This document shows positions 40,908-50,286 of a stretch of DNA of 64,000 nucleotides, in pieces (within the stretch, counting starts at the first letter, position 1; each line of letters starts with the position of its first letter). This DNA is from Pseudomonas sp. CFBP13508 (GTDB lineage: Bacteria; Pseudomonadota; Gammaproteobacteria; Pseudomonadales; Pseudomonadaceae). Under the pieces are notes generated by a model. The model saw only the letters and a list, made by a program, of their open reading frames with translations. It was not told where the DNA came from and searched no databases. Both the position numbers and the translations under genes were made by a program. Location: assembly GCF_005233515.1 (NCBI RefSeq), contig NZ_QFZZ01000005.1:186001-250000 (forward strand), written 5' to 3'.

Positions 40908-42344
40908 TTAACCCTCTTCCCCCTCATCATCATCCCCACCATCAACCTTCATCCCCAGTTCCTTGATCTTGCGCGTCAGGGTGTTTCGGCCCCAACCCAG
41001 CAACACCGCCGCATCCCGCCGACGCCCTGCGGTGTGCTTCAGTGCCGTCTCGATCATGATCCGCTCGAACGCCGGCACTGCGCTGTCGAGCAGGCTCGAC
41101 TGGCCGCGGGCCAAGGCCTGATCCGCCCACTGGCGCAGGGCCTGTTCCCAGTTGGTCACTGGCGCCGAATCCTGCGGCAGGTTGAGCAGTTCCGGCGGCA
41201 AATCGCTGATGTGCACTTCACGGCCGGAGGCCATGACGGTGATCCAGCGGCAGGTGTTCTCCAACTGGCGCACGTTGCCCGGCCACGGAAGATTTTTCAG
41301 GTATTCCTCGGTTTCGCTTTTCAGCAGCTTCGGCTCCACCGCCAGTTCCTGCGCGGCGCGGCTGAGGAAGTGCCGGGCCAGGGTCGGGATGTCTTCGCGA
41401 CGATCCGACAGGCGCGGGATGTGGATGCGGATCACGTTGAGGCGGTGGAACAAGTCCTCACGGAATTTGCCGGCGTGGACGAGCGTTTCCAGATTCTGGT
41501 GGGTCGCGGCGATGATGCGTACATCGACCTTCACCGGCACATGGCCGCCGACGCGGTAGAACTCGCCATCGGCCAGCACGCGCAGCAGGCGAGTCTGGGT
41601 GTCCGCCGGCATGTCGCCGATTTCATCGAGAAACAAGGTTCCGCCGTCGGCCTGTTCGAAGCGCCCGCGCCGCAGGTTTGCCGCGCCGGTGAACGCGCCT
41701 TTCTCGTGGCCGAACAGTTCCGATTCCATCAGATCCTTGGGAATCGCCGCCATGTTCAGGGCAATGAACGGCGAAGCCGCGCGTGGGCTGTGGCGGTGCA
41801 GGGCGTGGGCGACCAGTTCTTTACCGGTACCGGATTCGCCGTTGATCAGCACGGTGATGTTGGAGTGGCTCAGGCGGCCGATGGCGCGAAACACTTCCTG
41901 CATCGCCGGCGCTTCGCCGATGATTTCCGGGGTGCGGGTCAGCGCCGGCACCACTTCCAGGCCTTGCTGTTCCTGCGCATGTTGATTGGCGCGTTTGACC
42001 AGCGAAACGGCTTCGTCGACGTCGAAAGGCTTGGGCAGGTACTCGAAAGCACCGCCCTGATAGGAGGCGACAGCGCTGTCCAGATCGGAGTGAGCGGTCA
42101 TGATGATGACCGGCAGCCGTGGGTGCTGTTCGCGAATCCGCGCCAGCAGATCCAGGCCACTGGCGCCCGGCATGCGGATATCGGAAATGATCACGTCCGG
42201 CTGCTGCCGGGCCAGACGACTCATCACGCCATCGGCGCTGTCGAAGCTCTGGGTGGTCATGCCTTCCTGCTGCAAGGCCTTTTCCAGGACCCAACGGATA
42301 GAACGGTCGTCATCGACGATCCACACGGTTTCACTACGGCTCAT
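40908..42344 (-). CDS. ntrC: Nitrogen regulation response regulator NtrC (sigma-54 activator)
   Basis: The 478-residue protein has a receiver domain (WIVDDDRSIRWVLEKAL, phospho-Asp in IISDIRMPGASGLDLL), an AAA+ domain (~140-375; Walker A GESGTGKELVAHAL, sigma-54 loop GAFTGA) and a C-terminal Fis-type HTH (RRRDAAVLLGWGRNTLTRKI). It activates glnA and other nitrogen genes when phosphorylated by NtrB. It overlaps ntrB by 4 bp (ATGA). A weak repeat element lies directly downstream. Confidence 0.97.
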   Translation of the reverse strand: MSRSETVWIVDDDRSIRWVLEKALQQEGMTTQSFDSADGVMSRLARQQPDVIISDIRMPGASGLDLLARIREQHPRLPVIIMTAHSDLDSAVASYQGGAFEYLPKPFDVDEAVSLVKRANQHAQEQQGLEVVPALTRTPEIIGEAPAMQEVFRAIGRLSHSNITVLINGESGTGKELVAHALHRHSPRAASPFIALNMAAIPKDLMESELFGHEKGAFTGAANLRRGRFEQADGGTLFLDEIGDMPADTQTRLLRVLADGEFYRVGGHVPVKVDVRIIAATHQNLETLVHAGKFREDLFHRLNVIRIHIPRLSDRREDIPTLARHFLSRAAQELAVEPKLLKSETEEYLKNLPWPGNVRQLENTCRWITVMASGREVHISDLPPELLNLPQDSAPVTNWEQALRQWADQALARGQSSLLDSAVPAFERIMIETALKHTAGRRRDAAVLLGWGRNTLTRKIKELGMKVDGGDDDEGEEG

Positions 42345-43426
42345 GTCGATGTGGCTCCTTGTTCCAGTGGCAGGAAGATCGAGAAGGTGGTGTGGCCTGG
42401 ATGGCTCTCACACTCGATCAGGCCCTGGTGCTGACTGATGATGTTCTGGGTAATGGCCAGGCCCAGCCCGGTACCGTCCGGGCGGCCGCTGACCATGGGA
42501 AAGAAAATGGTTTCCTGCAGTTCCGCCGGGATGCCCGGGCCGTTGTCGATGATCTCGATCTTGGTCACCAGACGATGGCGGATGTGGCCGATGGTGAACT
42601 GGCGCATGGCGCGGGTGCGCAGGCTGATGCGGCCCAGGCGCAGCTCGTTCTGGCTGCTGATCGCCTGCATCGCGTTGCGCACGATGTTCAACACCGCCTG
42701 AATCATCTGCTCGCGGTCGATCAATACGTCGGGAATGCTCGGGTCGTAATCACGCACCAGGGTGATGCAGCCCTGGCTTTCGGCTTCGACCAGATGGCAG
42801 ACGCGTTCGAGCACTTCGTGGACGTTGCACATGGCCAGCGACGGCAATTTGTTCGAGCCGAGCATGCGATCCACCAGATTGCGCAGGCGGTCGGCCTCTT
42901 CGATGATCACATTGGTGTAATCGCGCAGGCTGTCTTCTGGCAGTTCGCGGGCGAGCAATTGCGCCGCGCCACGGATGCCGCCGAGGGGGTTCTTGATCTC
43001 GTGGGCGAGGCCGCGTACCAGCATCTTGCTGGTTTCCTGCTTGGACAGCTGCGCCTCTTCCTTGGTGATGCGCAACAGGCGATCACGCGGATGCACTTCA
43101 AGCAAAAGCAAAGTCTCGCCGTTACTGAGAATCGGCGTGACCGCGTAATCCACGGTCAGCGTCTGGCCGGTGAGGGCGGTGAGCATCGCTTCACGCTTGG
43201 TGAACGGGTGCGCCTGCTCCACCGCCTGACGCAAGGAATTGAGCGCCTCGGGGGATTCGGTGAACAGCTCGCTGATGAACTGGCCGTGACTGCGCTGACC
43301 GCTGACCGCCAACAGCATCTCCGCCGCCGGGTTCATGTACTCCAGTCGCAATTCGGCGTCGAGCAGGATGGTCGCCGTGGTCAGGTTGTCGAGCAGCAAA
43401 CGGTGAATAGCGTCGCTTATGGTCAT
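42341..43426 (-). CDS. ntrB: Nitrogen regulation sensor histidine kinase NtrB
   Basis: The protein has 361 aa from MTISDAIHRLLLDNLTTATI, with AAGGGG upstream. A longer frame to 43591 is not supported. It is a cytosolic kinase without membrane segments: an N-terminal PAS domain (~10-115), the phospho-His in GLAHEIKNPLGGIRGAAQLL, the N box NIVRNAMQAI and G boxes IDNGPGIPAE and GTGLGLAI. It controls NtrC phosphorylation under PII. Confidence 0.97.
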   Translation of the reverse strand: MTISDAIHRLLLDNLTTATILLDAELRLEYMNPAAEMLLAVSGQRSHGQFISELFTESPEALNSLRQAVEQAHPFTKREAMLTALTGQTLTVDYAVTPILSNGETLLLLEVHPRDRLLRITKEEAQLSKQETSKMLVRGLAHEIKNPLGGIRGAAQLLARELPEDSLRDYTNVIIEEADRLRNLVDRMLGSNKLPSLAMCNVHEVLERVCHLVEAESQGCITLVRDYDPSIPDVLIDREQMIQAVLNIVRNAMQAISSQNELRLGRISLRTRAMRQFTIGHIRHRLVTKIEIIDNGPGIPAELQETIFFPMVSGRPDGTGLGLAITQNIISQHQGLIECESHPGHTTFSIFLPLEQGATST

Positions 43427-43624
43427 CTGGACCCCTTTTGGAGCAAGGCGTGCGCGAGAACAAAGCGCTGATGTCGGGAAAATGCAAAAACCAAACCAAG
43501 GCTCCGAAAAGAAGCGTTTAACCCCTGAAACAGGCGTTTGACGCGCGTTTGTATGGCACGAAGCCAGCTCAAACGGGAAGTTTCGAACCAAAATGGGTTG
43601 GGTTGTGGGCGAGATGCAGTTTAG

Positions 43625-43641
43625 TGCACCAATAGAGTGCG
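43625..43641. promoter_or_regulatory. Possible NtrC-type site upstream of ntrBC
   Basis: TGCACCA-ATA-GAGTGCG matches the left half of the NtrC palindrome (TGCACCA-N3-TGGTGCA) fully and the right half in four of seven positions. It lies ~200 bp upstream of ntrB. This is a weak call. Confidence 0.25.
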
Positions 43642-43656
43642 CACGCCCGACGGGTG

Positions 43657-44280
43657 TTAAAAGAAGCGCAGGAATGGATTTTTCGGTTCGTCAGGTTTGT
43701 CCTTGAGCGGGCATTCCGGACGCACGCCATAGTCGTCGGCGACACAGGGTTTGACCTGACGTTTCTGCGCCAGGGAAATGCGCAGCATGTGGAACGGTTG
43801 ATTGGCGGTACGCTCCACGGTACGCCCGGCGGCGTCGAGAATCTCGATCGAAAGGCTGTGGCTGCCGCGATCAATATTGCTCAGCGCAAATACCGGGCTG
43901 ACGCCGGGCTCGCCAGTGGCCTTGCCATCCAGCAGCAAGCGATAACGATGGCCGCTTTGCAGGCCGGGCTCGCTGGTGACGCTGACGATCAGCTCGCCGG
44001 CGCTGCTGCGCAAAGTGGCATCGGGCTCCGGGATCAGAATGCGCAGCATGTCGTAGTGAAAGGGCGGCGGTTCGGCGGATTTTTTCGCTGTGGTGATCGG
44101 CGCTGCGGTGTTGGCAGGGACAGCCATGCGATTGCTCGTCGCGATCGGCACTCGCTTGGCGTTGGCGCGTGGCTGGTCGGTGTAGACGCGGTTGCCCTGC
44201 GCGTCGACGTAGGTGAATACCTCGGCTGAGACAGGCGCCATCATCAGGACCAATAAGGCGAGCAGCGCTGCGCGGATCAT
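43657..44280 (-). CDS. DUF4124-containing periplasmic protein (first of pair)
   Basis: The 207-residue protein has a signal peptide (MIRAALLALLVLMMAPVSA) and then the DUF4124 motif EVFTYVDAQGNRVYTDQP. A Pro/Ala linker leads to a beta-rich domain (~75-165, RYRLLLDGKATGEPGVSPVF). The C-terminal two Cys residues (PCVADDYGVRPECP) could form a disulfide. Function unknown. It overlaps the second DUF4124 gene by 4 bp, so the pair is coupled. It may work in the periplasm or be glnA/ntrB-linked only by position. Confidence 0.9.
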   Translation of the reverse strand: MIRAALLALLVLMMAPVSAEVFTYVDAQGNRVYTDQPRANAKRVPIATSNRMAVPANTAAPITTAKKSAEPPPFHYDMLRILIPEPDATLRSSAGELIVSVTSEPGLQSGHRYRLLLDGKATGEPGVSPVFALSNIDRGSHSLSIEILDAAGRTVERTANQPFHMLRISLAQKRQVKPCVADDYGVRPECPLKDKPDEPKNPFLRFF

Positions 44281-44789
44281 GGTTTATGCACTCGTTGCAC
44301 GGTGAGCACGGCGGACGAGCTCTGCTGGATGACGGTCTGTCCGTCGATCACTTGCACGGCCAGGCGATGTTCGCCGCGATCGATGTTCACCAGTTGCAGA
44401 ACCGGCACGTTGCTCGGCTGGCCGTAGGGTTCATCGTCCAGCACCAGTCTCAGTTGATGGGGCGGTTGCAGGCGCGGCTTGATCAGGACGTTGACCGTGA
44501 AGGTGCCGTTGTTGGCGCGCAGGGCCTCGTCAGTGGGCAGACCGGAGAGCTCGAGAATTTCATAGGCGTTGCGCGGTGGTTGGGGTTGTTCCGCAGCGGG
44601 TGCTTGCGGCGCGCTCGGCGCTTGTGGCTCGACCCGATTGAGTGGCGGCAACTCGACCGGTTGCGCCTGCACGCCGTCCGGCGGCTGATTGCTGTACGCC
44701 GTGTTGCCGTTGGCGTCGGTGTACTTGTAGATCTGCGCGGCGGCGGGCAGGGCGATCAGCAGCAGAATGTAGAGGAGCGTGCGACCCAT
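44277..44789 (-). CDS. DUF4124-containing periplasmic protein (second of pair)
   Basis: The protein has 170 aa from MGRTLLYILLLIALPAAAQ (signal peptide). The DUF4124 motif IYKYTDANGNTAYSNQPPDG follows, then a Pro/Gln/Ala-rich linker and a beta-rich domain (LRLVLDDEPYGQPSNVPVLQ) clearly paralogous to that of the downstream gene. It is secreted to the periplasm. The longer frame to 44867 has no ribosome binding site and is rejected. Confidence 0.9.
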   Translation of the reverse strand: MGRTLLYILLLIALPAAAQIYKYTDANGNTAYSNQPPDGVQAQPVELPPLNRVEPQAPSAPQAPAAEQPQPPRNAYEILELSGLPTDEALRANNGTFTVNVLIKPRLQPPHQLRLVLDDEPYGQPSNVPVLQLVNIDRGEHRLAVQVIDGQTVIQQSSSAVLTVQRVHKP

Positions 44790-44893
44790 GAAATCGACCG
44801 GGGTTGGAAGCGATGGGTAGCAGCATAGGACAGGTGGGGCGGTTGGCCCAACTGGCGACACATTCAAAGATCATTCAGACACCACAGATCGCC

Positions 44894-44982
44894 TGTGGGA
44901 GCGAGCCTGCTCGCGAAGGCGTCGCATCAGTCACCATCATCTTCAATGCCTCACCGCTTTCGCGAGCAGGCTCGCTCCCACA
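44894..44982. repeat. REPIN (paired inverted REP sequences)
   Basis: Inverted copies of TGTGGGAGCGAGCCTGCTCG are separated by ~43 bp. It lies between glnA and the DUF4124 pair. Confidence 0.93.
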
Positions 44983-45007
44983 GGGTAAATGAACTGCGCC
45001 GGGCAAT

Positions 45008-45036
45008 AAAAAAGGCCTCCCGAAGGAGGCCTCTTT
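45008..45036 (-). terminator. Rho-independent terminator of glnA
   Basis: GGCCTCC and GGAGGCC arms surround a CGAA tetraloop. On the minus strand six T residues follow. The structure begins ~30 bp after the glnA stop. Confidence 0.92.
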
Positions 45037-45066
45037 TGTCACGCCACTTTACGCAGCGCTACCGGA

Positions 45067-46473
45067 TCAGCAGCTGTAGTACAGCTCATATTCCAGTGGG
45101 TGTACGAAGGTGCGAACCTTGATTTCTTCTTCCGATTTCAGCGCGATGTAAGCGTCGATGAAGTCGTCGGAGAATACGCCGCCCTTGGTCAGGAACGCAC
45201 GGCCCTTGTCCAGCTCTTCCAGGGCTTCTTTCAGGCTGCCGCAAACCTGTGGGATCTCTTTCGCCTCTTCAGGCGGCAGGTCGTACAGGTTCTTGTCGGC
45301 GGCGTCGCCTGGGTGGATCTTGTTCTGGATACCGTCCAGACCAGCCATCAGCAGCGCTGCGAAAGCCAGGTACGGGTTGGCAGCCGGATCCGGGAAGCGT
45401 GCTTCGATACGGCGGGCTTTCGGGCTCGACACGTATGGAATACGGATCGAAGCGGAACGGTTGCGAGCCGAGTAGGCCAGCATTACCGGCGCTTCGAAGC
45501 CTGGCACCAGACGCTTGTAGGAGTTGGTCGCCGGGTTGGTGAAGCCGTTCAGGGCCTTACCGTGCTTGATGATGCCGCCGATGAAGTACAGAGCGGTATC
45601 GGACAGGCCGGCATAGCCTTCACCTGCGAAGGTGTTCTTGCCGTCTTTCCAGATCGACATGTGCACGTGCATGCCCGAACCGTTGTCGCCGTACAGTGGC
45701 TTCGGCATGAAGGTCGCGGTGCGGCCGTAAGCGTCGGCAACGTTGTGCACAACGTATTTCAGGGTCTGAACTTCGTCGGCCTTCTTCACCAGGGTGTTGA
45801 ACTTGACGCCGATTTCGTTCTGGCCGGCAGTTGCCACTTCGTGGTGGTGAACTTCAACCGACTGACCCATTTCTTCCAGTGCGTTGCACATGGCGGTACG
45901 GATTTCGTGGTCGTGGTCGAACGGTGGAACCGGGAAGTAGCCGCCTTTCACGCCTGGACGGTGACCCTTGTTGCCGCCTTCGATGTCCTGGTCGGACATC
46001 CACGAACCTTGCTCGGAGTAGATCTTGAACATCGAGCCGGAGATGTCCGACTTGAATTTCACCGAGTCAAAGATGAAGAACTCAGGCTCTGGACCGGCGA
46101 ATACGGTGTCACCGATACCGGTGGCTTTCAGGTGCTCTTCGGCGCGCTTGGCGATCGCACGTGGGTCGCGATCGTAGCCCTGCATGCTCGAAGGCTCGAT
46201 GATGTCGCACACCAGGATCAGGGTTGGGTCTTCGGTGAACGGATCGAGTACGGCAGTTTCGTCGACCGGCATCAGGATCATGTCGGAGGCTTCGATGCCT
46301 TTCCAACCGGAGATGGAGGAACCGTCGAACATCTTGCCGACTTCGAAGAAGTCGTCATCCAGCGCATCGCGAGCCGGCATGGTCACGTGGTGCTGAGTGC
46401 CTTTGGTGTCCGTGAAGCGCAGATCAATCCACTTGACGTCATGATCTTTGATGAGTTGAACCGACTTCGACAT
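45067..46473 (-). CDS. glnA: Glutamine synthetase type I
   Basis: The 468-residue dodecameric enzyme makes glutamine from glutamate, ammonia and ATP. Motifs are FDGSSISGWKGIEASDM, the ATP loop KPLYGDNGSGMHVHMS and RIPYVSSPKARRIEARFPD. The adenylylation Tyr is in KNLYDLPPEEAKEIPQ, so it is a GlnE-regulated GSI-beta enzyme. It starts at 46471-46473 with GGAGGA upstream. It is driven by a sigma-54 promoter and probably NtrC. Confidence 0.98.
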   Translation of the reverse strand: MSKSVQLIKDHDVKWIDLRFTDTKGTQHHVTMPARDALDDDFFEVGKMFDGSSISGWKGIEASDMILMPVDETAVLDPFTEDPTLILVCDIIEPSSMQGYDRDPRAIAKRAEEHLKATGIGDTVFAGPEPEFFIFDSVKFKSDISGSMFKIYSEQGSWMSDQDIEGGNKGHRPGVKGGYFPVPPFDHDHEIRTAMCNALEEMGQSVEVHHHEVATAGQNEIGVKFNTLVKKADEVQTLKYVVHNVADAYGRTATFMPKPLYGDNGSGMHVHMSIWKDGKNTFAGEGYAGLSDTALYFIGGIIKHGKALNGFTNPATNSYKRLVPGFEAPVMLAYSARNRSASIRIPYVSSPKARRIEARFPDPAANPYLAFAALLMAGLDGIQNKIHPGDAADKNLYDLPPEEAKEIPQVCGSLKEALEELDKGRAFLTKGGVFSDDFIDAYIALKSEEEIKVRTFVHPLEYELYYSC

Positions 46474-46569
46474 AGTGTCCTCCGGGTGAATTAGGGCGGG
46501 TAGTGGATGCCCTTAATAATGGTGATGCCGGCGCGAATACTCTGCCAAGGCAACCTGCCTCACAAGGGA

Positions 46570-46584
46570 GCAAATTGCATGCCA
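46570..46584 (-). promoter_or_regulatory. Sigma-54 promoter of glnA
   Basis: The minus strand reads TGGCATGCAATTTGC. This matches the -24/-12 consensus TGGCACG-N4-TTGC with one change and exact GG-to-GC spacing. It lies ~97 bp before the glnA start. Confidence 0.85.
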
Positions 46585-46687
46585 GTGCCCCAGCATGGGT
46601 TTTTTGCCCCAAATTCACGCTTATTAAGGCGTGCGAGGTTCTGAATCGACAAATCCCGCCCCTTAATGTTGCGTTTAAATTCAGAAA

Positions 46688-46704
46688 TGACCTGTTTTGG
46701 TGCA
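46688..46704. promoter_or_regulatory. Candidate NtrC-binding site upstream of the glnA sigma-54 promoter
   Basis: On the minus strand TGCACCA-AAA-CAGGTCA resembles the NtrC palindrome (TGCACCA-N3-TGGTGCA). The left half is perfect and the right half partial. It is ~105 bp upstream of the -24 element, a normal enhancer distance. Confidence 0.55.
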
Positions 46705-46730
46705 AGCAAAACCTTCTGCACATTAACTGG

Positions 46731-46758
46731 TTAAACCTTGAGCAATTTCCGCTATAAT
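46731..46758 (+). promoter_or_regulatory. Probable promoter of thiI
   Basis: A perfect TATAAT at 46753-46758 follows a weak TTAAAC at 16-bp spacing. The -10 box ends 42 bp before the thiI ATG. Confidence 0.5.
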
Positions 46759-46800
46759 CCGCGCCCCCCTTTTTCGGCTGGCCGTTCGCGCGCTGTTTTC

Positions 46801-48255
46801 ATGAAACTTATCGTAAAAGTCTTCCCCGAGATCACCATCAAAAGCCGACCTGTCCGGACGAAATTCATCCGCCAGTTGGCCAAGAACATCCGCACCGTGC
46901 TCCGTGACCTGGACCCGGCCGTGGTGGTGAACGGCGTGTGGGACAATCTCGAGCTGGAAACCCGCGTTACCGACCCCAAAGCCTTGAAAGAGATGGGCGA
47001 GCGCCTGACCTGCATGCCGGGTATCGCGCATTTTCTGCAGATCGACGAGTACCCGCTGGGCGACTTCGACGACATCACCGAAAAATGCAAACAGCACTAC
47101 GGCGATGCACTGGCCGGGAAGATTTTCTCGGTGCGCTGCAAGCGCGCAGGCAAGCATGCCTTCAGCTCGATGGACGTGGAAAAATACGTCGGCAGCAAGC
47201 TGCGTCGTGAGTGCGGTGCGGCCGGAATCGACCTTAAAGCACCGCAAATCGAAGTCCGTATCGAAGTTCGCGACAAACGGTTGTTCGTGATTCACAGCCA
47301 GCACAACGGCATCGGCGGCTACCCGCTCGGCGCGTTGGAGCAGACGCTGGTATTGATGTCCGGCGGCTTTGATTCGACCGTGGCGGCTTACCAGATCATG
47401 CGTCGCGGCCTGATGGCGCACTTCTGCTTCTTCAATCTCGGCGGGCGTGCCCACGAATTGGGCGTGATGGAAGTCGCGCACTTCATCTGGAAGAAGTACG
47501 GCAGCTCGCAACGCGTGCTATTTGTCAGTGTGCCGTTCGAGGAAGTGCTGGGCGAAATTCTCGGCAAAGTCGATAACAGTCATATGGGCGTGGTTTTGAA
47601 GCGTATGATGTTGCGCGCCTCGTCCGAGATCGCCGAACGCCTGCACATCGATGCACTGGTGACCGGTGAAGCGATCTCCCAGGTGTCGAGCCAGACGCTG
47701 CCGAACCTGTCGGTGATCGACTGCGTGACCGACAAGCTGGTGCTGCGGCCGCTGATCGTCGCGCACAAGCAGGACATCATCGACACCGCCAACGAGATCG
47801 GCACCGCCGATTTCGCCCGGCACATGCCAGAATACTGCGGCGTGATCTCGGTCAACCCGAAGACCGCCGCCAAGCGTGGCCGGGTTGAGCACGAAGAGAA
47901 AGAATTCGACATGGCGGTGCTCGAGCGTGCGCTCGCCAACGCCAAACTGGTGCCGATCGATCGGGTAATCGACGAGTTGGGCCAGGATTTGCAGATTGAA
48001 GAAGTCAGCGAAGCGCTGGCCGGTCAGATCGTGATCGACATCCGCCACCCGGATGCCGCCGAGGATGACCCGCTGGAGCTCGCCGGCATAGAGGTACAGA
48101 CGATGCCGTTCTATGCAGTGAACGCACGTTTCAAGGAACTGGACCCTACTCGCCAGTACCTGCTGTATTGCGACAAAGGCGTGATGAGTCGCCTGCATGC
48201 CCACCATTTGCTCAGTGAGGGGCATGCCAATGTGCGCGTTTATCGACCGAGCTAA
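46801..48255 (+). CDS. thiI: tRNA 4-thiouridine synthase / thiamine sulfur transferase ThiI
   Basis: The protein has 484 aa from MKLIVKVFPEITIKSRPVRT. It has an N-terminal ferredoxin-like/THUMP region (~1-165), a PP-loop ATPase (LMSGGFDSTVAAYQIMRRG) with a catalytic Cys in MPEYCGVISVNPKTA, and a C-terminal rhodanese domain whose persulfide Cys lies in YLLYCDKGVMSRL. The presence of the rhodanese domain means it can act in both tRNA thiolation and thiazole synthesis. Confidence 0.97.
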   Translation: MKLIVKVFPEITIKSRPVRTKFIRQLAKNIRTVLRDLDPAVVVNGVWDNLELETRVTDPKALKEMGERLTCMPGIAHFLQIDEYPLGDFDDITEKCKQHYGDALAGKIFSVRCKRAGKHAFSSMDVEKYVGSKLRRECGAAGIDLKAPQIEVRIEVRDKRLFVIHSQHNGIGGYPLGALEQTLVLMSGGFDSTVAAYQIMRRGLMAHFCFFNLGGRAHELGVMEVAHFIWKKYGSSQRVLFVSVPFEEVLGEILGKVDNSHMGVVLKRMMLRASSEIAERLHIDALVTGEAISQVSSQTLPNLSVIDCVTDKLVLRPLIVAHKQDIIDTANEIGTADFARHMPEYCGVISVNPKTAAKRGRVEHEEKEFDMAVLERALANAKLVPIDRVIDELGQDLQIEEVSEALAGQIVIDIRHPDAAEDDPLELAGIEVQTMPFYAVNARFKELDPTRQYLLYCDKGVMSRLHAHHLLSEGHANVRVYRPS

Positions 48256-48394
48256 GTGCCCGGGGCTGTTTGCCTGTGGCCTGCGTCACCGGCCCCCCGA
48301 CACCGCCGTCAAGCTGTAACGGCCATGCCGGACACTACTGCTAATCGCTGCCATGACTTGTCAGCAAACCGAATCCTCTGATCGAGATACACAA

Positions 48395-50215
48395 GTGATC
48401 GAAAATCTACGCAACATCGCCATCATTGCCCACGTTGACCACGGTAAAACCACCCTGGTAGACAAACTCCTGCGTCAATCCGGCACCCTGGAGCGCAACG
48501 AGCTCAACGACGAGCGCGTGATGGACTCCAACGACCAGGAAAAAGAGCGCGGTATTACCATTCTGGCGAAGAACACCGCCATCAACTGGAACGGCTACCA
48601 CATCAACATCGTGGACACCCCGGGCCACGCCGACTTCGGCGGCGAAGTTGAACGCGTAATGTCGATGGTCGACTCCGTTCTGCTGCTGGTTGACGCTCAA
48701 GACGGCCCTATGCCGCAAACCCGTTTCGTGACCAAGAAGGCTTTCGAAGCCGGCCTGCGTCCAATCGTGGTGATCAACAAGGTTGACCGTCCAGGCGCGC
48801 GCCCGGACTGGGTTCTGGACCAGATCTTCGACCTGTTCGACAACCTCGGTGCGACCGAAGAACAACTGGACTTCCAGGTTGTTTACGCTTCGGCCCTGAA
48901 CGGCATTGCCGGTCTGGACCACACCGCCATGGGCGAAGACATGACCGCGCTGTACCAGGCGGTAGTCGACCACGTTCCGCCTCCGGCCGTTGACCGTGAC
49001 GGTCCGTTCCAGATGCAGATCTCCGCTCTGGACTACAACAGCTTCCTGGGTGTTATCGGTGTTGGCCGTATCGCTCGTGGTCGGGTCAAGCCGAACACTC
49101 CGGTTGTCGCGATCGGTGCCGATGGCAAGCGTCGTAACGGCCGTATCCTGAAACTGATGGGTCACCACGGTCTGCACCGCGTTGACGTTGAAGAAGCTGC
49201 GGCCGGCGACATCGTCTGCATCAGCGGTATGGATTCGCTGTTCATCTCCGACACCCTGTGCCACCCGGACACTGTCGAGGCGATGAAGCCTCTGACCGTC
49301 GACGAGCCAACCGTTTCCATGACCTTCCAGGTTAACGATTCGCCTTTCTGCGGTAAGGAAGGCAAGTTCGTGACGTCCCGTAACATCAAGGACCGTCTGG
49401 ACAAAGAGCTGCTGTACAACGTTGCACTGCGCGTTGAAGAAGGCGACTCGGCTGACAAGTTCAAGGTTTCCGGCCGTGGTGAGCTGCACCTCTCGGTACT
49501 GATCGAAACCATGCGTCGCGAAGGCTTCGAACTGGCCCTGGGCCGTCCTGAAGTGATCATCCGTGAAGTTGACGGCGTGAAGCAGGAACCGTTTGAAAAC
49601 GTGACCATCGACATCCCTGAAGAATCCCAGGGCAAGGTCATGGAAGAGATGGGCCTGCGTAAGGGCGACCTGAGCAACATGGTGCCGGATGGCAAGGGCC
49701 GTGTACGTCTGGAATACAACATCCCTGCTCGCGGTCTGATCGGTTTCCGTAACCAGTTCCTGACCCTGACCAACGGTGCTGGCATCCTGACCTCGATCTT
49801 TGATCGTTACGACACCGTCAAGTCGGGCCACATGTCCGGCCGTCAGAACGGCGTTCTGGTTTCGGTTGAAACCGGCAAGGCACTGACCTACTCGCTGGAA
49901 ACCCTGCAGGCTCGCGGCAAGCTGTTCGTAGAACACGGCCAGGAGATCTACAACGGTCAGATCGTTGGTCAGAACAGCCGTGACAACGACCTGGGCGTCA
50001 ACCCTACCAAGGGCAAGAAGCTCGACAACATGCGTGCTTCGGGTAAAGACGAAACCATCGCTCTGGTGCCACCGGTGAAGTTCACCCTGGAACAGGCTCT
50101 GGAATACATCCAGGAAGACGAGCTGTGCGAAGTCACGCCTAAGTCGATCCGTCTTCGCAAGAAGATCCTCGACGAAAGCGAGCGTACCCGCGCTGCCAAG
50201 AAAGCCAAGGCGTAA
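48395..50215 (+). CDS. typA: Ribosome-associated GTPase TypA/BipA
   Basis: The protein has 606 aa from a GTG start (VIENLRNIAIIAHVDHGKTT). The frame extends to 48353, but residues before this start do not look like TypA. G motifs are AHVDHGKTTL, DTPGHADFGG and VINKVDRPGA, followed by EF-G-like domains and the TypA-specific C-terminus. It is a translational GTPase acting in ribosome assembly and stress. The region before the GTG has only a modest GAG ribosome-binding match. Confidence 0.95.
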   Translation: MIENLRNIAIIAHVDHGKTTLVDKLLRQSGTLERNELNDERVMDSNDQEKERGITILAKNTAINWNGYHINIVDTPGHADFGGEVERVMSMVDSVLLLVDAQDGPMPQTRFVTKKAFEAGLRPIVVINKVDRPGARPDWVLDQIFDLFDNLGATEEQLDFQVVYASALNGIAGLDHTAMGEDMTALYQAVVDHVPPPAVDRDGPFQMQISALDYNSFLGVIGVGRIARGRVKPNTPVVAIGADGKRRNGRILKLMGHHGLHRVDVEEAAAGDIVCISGMDSLFISDTLCHPDTVEAMKPLTVDEPTVSMTFQVNDSPFCGKEGKFVTSRNIKDRLDKELLYNVALRVEEGDSADKFKVSGRGELHLSVLIETMRREGFELALGRPEVIIREVDGVKQEPFENVTIDIPEESQGKVMEEMGLRKGDLSNMVPDGKGRVRLEYNIPARGLIGFRNQFLTLTNGAGILTSIFDRYDTVKSGHMSGRQNGVLVSVETGKALTYSLETLQARGKLFVEHGQEIYNGQIVGQNSRDNDLGVNPTKGKKLDNMRASGKDETIALVPPVKFTLEQALEYIQEDELCEVTPKSIRLRKKILDESERTRAAKKAKA

Positions 50216-50235
50216 TCCAGCCCTGGAATAAAAAA

Positions 50236-50267
50236 CGCCCCCGGTCGCGAGACCGGGGGCGTTTTTG
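50236..50267. terminator. Bidirectional Rho-independent terminator after typA
   Basis: Ten-bp arms GCCCCCGGTC and GACCGGGGGC surround a GCGA loop, with five A before and five T after. It closes typA on the plus strand and could stop transcription from the opposite side. Confidence 0.93.
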
Positions 50268-50286
50268 TTTGTCCGGGCTCAAAAGT

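Noticed and set aside
41034..42434. 466-codon frame opposite ntrC
   Set aside because: It is fully contained in the ntrC coding region and shows no recognisable motif. Third-position GC bias in the ntrC frame explains the absence of stops.
43427..43656. Sigma-54 promoter for ntrBC
   Set aside because: One TGGCACG-like word occurs, but in the wrong orientation and without a TTGC at the right spacing.
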